Source: Paramecium pentaurelia (Eukaryota; Ciliophora; Oligohymenophorea; Peniculida; Parameciidae). From it: a stretch of DNA of 64,000 bases. The stretch covers positions 547,717-611,716 of the forward strand of contig CAJJDO010000026.1 of NCBI GenBank assembly GCA_905183005.1, written 5' to 3'. Below the pieces are notes generated by a model that did not search any database, had not been told where the DNA came from, and saw only the letters and a list, made by a program, of their open reading frames with translations. The position numbers and the translations under genes were made by a program. This document shows positions 59,817-64,000 of the stretch, piece after piece; position 1 is the first letter of the stretch; the number at the start of each line of letters is the position of its first letter.

Positions 59817-61557
59817 TCATTTATTATAATTTATAATATTTATCAATTTACTCATTTATGTAGTTTGAAATCTCTCATTATTAATTTTATTTAATTAAGT
59901 AACTTTCAAAATTTTCATTTGTTGATCTTTTAAGATTTCCCCAAAAAAACTATTTTATATTTCTATTTTCACATTTTAATATTAATCATTGCTACCTTCA
60001 ATTACATCTATTTATTCAAGTTTTATATGATTATTAACCTTGATTTAAATCTCATGTTTATTACCAATAATTTATAATTTATTGAAGTAATCTTAATATT
60101 ATTATAATTCAAATAATATTCCTGAAGATTTTGTTAATTTGATACTGATATCTGAATTGAATTATATTGCATTAATTATTTACACTCTCTAACCAACAGA
60201 TATCATTTCATATTATAATGGGTCATTAATATGAACTAATATATCTTTAAATTCTGTTATTTTTTATTTTCTTTCATCAAAATAATTTAATGTATCCATT
60301 ACTGTAATCCAAAAACATAAATTAGAATTTCTTAATTATTGCATTTCCTCTTCATTTTCTGTTTCTGAATTGAATAGTATAGCTTTACGTTAATTCTTTT
60401 GATTTACTTTTATTAAATAAGATTTAGATACTATAAAGACATCAATACATGGAATGGGTCCATTTCTTAGGCTTTTGAGTGATCGTACAAAATACTTTTA
60501 TTATTATTTTCCTAATTTTGAATTTATTTATGCTTTTTTTATTGAATTAATTTTAGTAGTAACCAACATTTTATTAAAAGGATATTATGTTATTATTTTA
60601 ACCTAGATGATACTATAACTATACATTAGAAGTATTAAATATAATAGGATATTCTTTTAAATTTGTTACATGCAATTTCTGTCCAATTTTGATCTTATTG
60701 TATATTTAATCATAACTTTATTCACAAATAAAGAAGATTGAATACCATCCATCAGATAATTCTAAAATCTTTTTACCTTAACATTATTCTATTGCAACAA
60801 CTAATAAAATCATATGTTGATTTAATGATTAATCATTTGTCCAAATTTCTTGTATTATAGTTCTACTTTATAATCTATATTAAATAAAATAACGATATTC
60901 TAATTCTAAAATTAACTTTTAATCTGTATAATTATTTTTAGATTATAATTTCCAAAATACTAATTTTGCTTATTCATATAACCAATCTTTTTCAACATCA
61001 TATTGTTTAAAATATTCTTTAATTAATTTCCAATCAAAATTTTATGGTATTGTTGATAATCTACAAAATGAACTAAATTTCAATAAAGAATTCTTCATAA
61101 ATTATTTTGAGATTTCATAAAATTTTTCTCCAATTAAACACTTTGGTAATTTGCTAATTTTAGATAATAATATTGTATTCATTTAAAATATTTCATTATT
61201 ATTATTGTATTCTTTTTTTTTAATTGGTGTAATAATTTCTTTTTATATCTCATCTGCCATAATTACAGTTTAAAATGAAATTTTTTTCTCTGATAATGAA
61301 TCTCTTGGATTTTTACTCATAAATTTAAATTCCTATTCAGCAAATTTACTAGGATGATATAATTAATTGTTTATTTTTATAGCTTCTTTTGAAAGTGAAT
61401 TTAATAAATTTAAATCATTCTTTGTTGGTTTATTGTCTGATTTAATAATTTCTTCTTCTTCTGATAAATCTTCAAATTGAATGATAATTTTATTGTATTT
61501 ATCATTTTCAACTAGTTATATTTTTTTATTTTTTCCTGTTTAAAACCCGCTAATCAT
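59817..61557 (-). CDS. BRCA2: Compact BRCA2 homologue
   Basis: Minus strand from ATG 61557 to TGA 59817-59819, about 570 residues, with one 22-nt intron. Residues 1-12 (MISGFQTGKNKK) resemble a BRC repeat (GFxTAxGKxI), the RAD51-binding motif. The BRCA2 helical domain follows (YDVEKDWLYEQAKLVFWKL, LILELEYRYFIQYRLQSRTI), then OB1 (HMILLVVAIE, ILELSDGWYSIFFI, IGQKLHVTNLKEY, NSKLG, SLKSLRNGPIPCIDVFIV) and a further OB-like region. Human BRCA2 has eight BRC repeats and over 3,000 residues; this is one of the small protist forms. Acts in RAD51 loading in homologous recombination, which ciliates need for meiosis. Start chosen because it places the BRC-like motif in frame. Confidence 0.85.
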
Positions 61558-61610
61558 TTAGTAAATAATTATTAATTATGTTTTAAAGAAATAAAATAAA
61601 ATAATTCAAA

Positions 61611-62342
61611 TCACTATTATTATTATTATTATTATTATTATTAAGAATTCTATTTTAATGCCTAAAATTAAGTTAAATTGCTAATATCAATCTTTACTAT
61701 TTAACGTTTTTCTATTCCATCATTTTCAAAAACCAAATGATGTTCTATTTCAATTGGTTGAATATTATGTTCTTTCTTAAATTTTATTTTTATTGGGATT
61801 GTGAAAACATCCCATCCCCATCTTGTTAATAAATATGGAGGTTATCGAACTGTTATAACATCAGGAAAGAAAGTTTCATCAAGTGTAAAAGTAACATTCT
61901 TAATTAAACTATTCAAATCCAAATCTTTTAATGCTATTTTATCTGATTATTTTGTATAATCTAAACTAACATGTACTGTCCATTAATGTTATAATCCATC
62001 ATCACTTTCATCATCCTCAAACTTATAGTAATTACCATAATTAACTTCAATCTTCAATTCATTAGGAAGTAATGATTAAATATTCTTTAATTCATCTAAT
62101 CTTTATTAATATTAATTAGGAAAATTGTTCTTAATAAAATTTTATAATTCTTGATCTATAGATAAAGGATTATCTTTATTAATAAATTCTATTCTGCACA
62201 TAGGACATTTGTATTTAATGTTATTAAAATCAATCAAATCCAATAAACAAGAGTGACAGAAAATATGTTAACATTTCAATTTGCAAGGATCTATGAAAAC
62301 TCCAAGACAAATGGAACATGTATAATCATCTTTTGATATCAT
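61611..62342 (-). CDS. RING finger + YEATS-domain protein with C-terminal polyglutamine
   Basis: Intronless minus-strand frame of 243 codons from MISKDDYTCSICLGVF. A C3HC4 RING occupies residues 8-55: CSIC, then CQHIFCHSC, then CPMC. Residues about 95-225 are a YEATS domain: HQWTVHVSLDY, LIKNVTFTLDETFFPDVITV, RQPPYLLTRWGWDVFTIPIK and IEHHLVFENDG. YEATS domains bind acylated lysines on histones; RINGs recruit E2 enzymes. The last ten codons are all TAA or TAG, giving polyQ directly before TGA 61611-61613. It lies 53 bp upstream of BRCA2 on the same strand. A chromatin-reading E3 ligase is inferred. Confidence 0.85.
61614..61643 (-). repeat. TAA/TAG trinucleotide microsatellite coding polyglutamine
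   Basis: Nine TAA codons followed by one TAG on the minus strand, read as ten glutamines. In the standard code this would be a row of stops. It is a slippage-prone tract and probably varies in length between strains. Confidence 0.85.
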
Positions 62343-63108
62343 TTTTAACAAATAATTATTTCTTTAATAAACTGATAAAATTTAATTAATGAACTTCTGA
62401 TTAATTCAAAATTGTAATTCTTTTTTTAATAATAATTATTAACATTCAAATACTAAAATAAGAATTACAATTAAAAATATGATACTAAAAATCAATTAGA
62501 TAATTCACAAAAATAAAAGATTATATTGAAATCTTTTTGATTAATTTTTTAAATAATATTTGATAGTATATATAATATATGATTCTATCCTTATGTTTTG
62601 GATTCAAGAGGATTAATTGTTTAAAACAAAAATGAAGATATAATTTTTAAATTCAATCAAAAAAACAATACTTAATTTTAGAATACTTATAAAATAATTA
62701 TTTAAAATCTAATATATATATTTTAAAGTTATTCTAAATTAATGAATAGATTTAATGAAGTGTAAAGTTTTAATAGATAAATTATAATACTCTGTCTAAA
62801 GATTAAGGTCTTTAAAAGCTGAATTATATTGAATTTGAAAATTAATAAATGAATTAAAAAATAATTTGAAAAGATCGATATTTAAAATTAATACTTTTAA
62901 TCTTATCATGTATTTTAAGTCATCTTATAAGAAAATTTGCTACATTTAAACTCTTTTAATATAGATCGACTTGAATCTATTCTTGTATTGTATATATATA
63001 TATAAATTGATATGGTATAGTTATTTATATAAAGTTCAAGAGAAATAATGAATAATTTAAAATATGTAAATTTAATAACACTATTCATAGCTGATTGATG
63101 AGCTAAAA
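62343..63108. other. Longest gene-free region in the window
   Basis: 766 bp between the divergent RING-YEATS and pseudokinase-like genes. Both strands lack a plausible coding frame. It contains a 13-bp inverted repeat near its left end and an alternating TA run near 62990-63003. It must hold both promoters; nothing else can be supported. Confidence 0.5.
62410..62472. repeat. Inverted repeat, 13-bp perfect arms with 37-nt loop
   Basis: Arm aattgtaattctt (62410-62422) is matched by aagaattacaatt (62460-62472). It lies about 70 bp from the RING-YEATS start codon, upstream of it. It could be a regulatory hairpin or chance pairing in AT-rich DNA. Confidence 0.5.
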
Positions 63109-64000
63109 ATGAATGAATCAAACAGTTTATTAATATCAAAATAAGAAACACTAATTGAAAAATTATGTTAGTAAGAACTAATCAAGGAAATAGTTTCAAT
63201 CTATCAACATAAAAATAAAGAATTTGAGTTGAAGGAAATTCATATATATGATAATGCAATTGTCATTTAGAATTTATATTTTGAATTGAGTAAATGTTAT
63301 CATGAAATCAAATTTACAAAAACTAAAAATAATGATGGACTTTATGTGATCATCTTGTATAATGTTTAAGGAAAAGAATTTATAATTGCGAACAATGAAT
63401 AATAAATGAAACGAATTTAAGTTCTATTGAAAAGATTTTGTATAAATAAGAACTTTTTTGGAAAATATCAATTATTATAAAGAAATTGCCTTCCCATATC
63501 TTAAGCTATCAAAGTATTTATAGATTATTATATTAGAATAATAGTGAGGAACATTGCACTTAAGTTTATGAAAAAAAACTATTAAAAGATCCTAAAGAAT
63601 TCCAAATATTTCACAATTCCATTACAATAATGCATACTTTAAAATATAAACCTGGATCTCCAAAACTCTATGAAGACAATTAAAAGTACTATATTCTTGG
63701 GGAAAAGATGAAGCTTTAATCCTTAGAGAATTTATTACTGAATGGATTTGATTTTCGAGAAATCCCTTTCGTATCAATCATATATATGATCTTACAAAAT
63801 TTACAAAAGTATTAATAAAGAAACATTTATCATGGAAATATAAATCTATCATCTGTTTTTATTAATATTGAAAATGAAACATTAGAGGTTATAATACTGT
63901 TTCCCAGATATGTAGAAAATAGTAATTATACAATTGAAAACGATCTTTATAATTTGGGAATATTAATATATCAAATTACGTTTTATACAACTAGTAACAG
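63109..64000 (+). CDS. Protein with pseudokinase-like region, 5' part only
   Basis: ATG 63109 (MNESNSLLISKQETLIEKLC), with a 23-nt intron near 63513-63535; runs off the right edge. The first 110 residues resemble a PH-like or kinase-preceding domain (LSKCYHEIKFTKTKNNDGLY). Later, SIIYMILQNLQKYQQRNIYH is followed by HGNINLSSVFIN where HRDLKPENIL would be, and DLYNLGILIYQITFYT matches the helix-F region (DxxSLGxxLYEL). The catalytic Asp is replaced (HGN) and no DFG is seen, so it is likely inactive as a kinase. Completion is needed to be sure. Confidence 0.55.

Noticed and set aside
1..64000. Mobile elements, CRISPR arrays, bacterial-type operons or riboswitches
   Set aside because: None seen. 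Gene structure is eukaryotic, and the only long repeat is the duplicate at the assembly gap.

Overview
The window reads as ciliate macronuclear DNA, most likely from a Paramecium of the aurelia type. It is very AT-rich. Long reading frames appear only when TAA and TAG are read as glutamine and TGA is the only stop. Genes are interrupted by very short GT...AG introns (about 19-35 nt) and lie only tens of bases apart on both strands. With standard-code ORF calling almost every gene breaks into pieces, so the gene models here come from my own six-frame reading with TGA as the only stop. Intron boundaries were placed by frame continuity, and most first and last exons carry some uncertainty.

Layout. 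1-4.3 kb: end of a sperm-tail PG-rich repeat protein, an MDR-type reductase, and a divergent pair (a coiled-coil protein and a probably lipid-anchored ciliate protein). 4.7-12.1 kb, minus strand: coiled-coil, IQ-like, anoctamin/TMEM16-like and an unrecognised protein. 12.2-15.6 kb: a coiled-coil protein and a polycystin-2-like channel. 15.6-16.8 kb: an unrecognised minus-strand protein. 16.9-24.3 kb: an AGC kinase, an FHA + tandem BRCT (MDC1-like) protein, a small protein and a SAS-4/CPAP centriole protein. 24.4-31.2 kb: a ubiquitin-like-domain PI4-kinase, an R2R3 MYB factor, a SIN3 co-repressor and a small membrane protein. 31.5-41.7 kb: coiled-coil, C2H2, zinc-finger/LRR, TTLL1/9-like, EF-hand, ABHD17-like and MORN proteins. 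41.9-46.4 kb: CDC14 and PP2C phosphatases and two unrecognised genes. 46.5-48.7 kb: two identical 1,094-bp copies on either side of a single N, best read as an unmerged contig overlap. 48.3-56.3 kb: an EF-hand protein, a TBC1D20-like RabGAP, PIKfyve and a syntaxin-18-like SNARE. 56.3-64 kb: a cyclic-nucleotide-gated channel, a compact BRCA2, a RING+YEATS protein and the start of a protein with a pseudokinase-like region.

The content fits a free-swimming ciliate. There are basal-body and ciliary genes (SAS-4, TTLL, STPG repeats, polycystin, CNG channel, anoctamin). There is a phosphoinositide and endomembrane set (PI4K, PIKfyve, TBC1D20, syntaxin 18). There are chromatin and repair genes (SIN3, MYB, MDC1-like, BRCA2, RING-YEATS). 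No operons, rRNA, tRNA, transposons or CRISPR arrays were seen. The most noteworthy items are the RING-YEATS fusion ending in polyglutamine, the small BRCA2 with one N-terminal BRC-like motif, the MDC1-like FHA/BRCT architecture, the CNG channel whose filter reads GSTE in place of GYGD, and the artefactual-looking duplication at the N.
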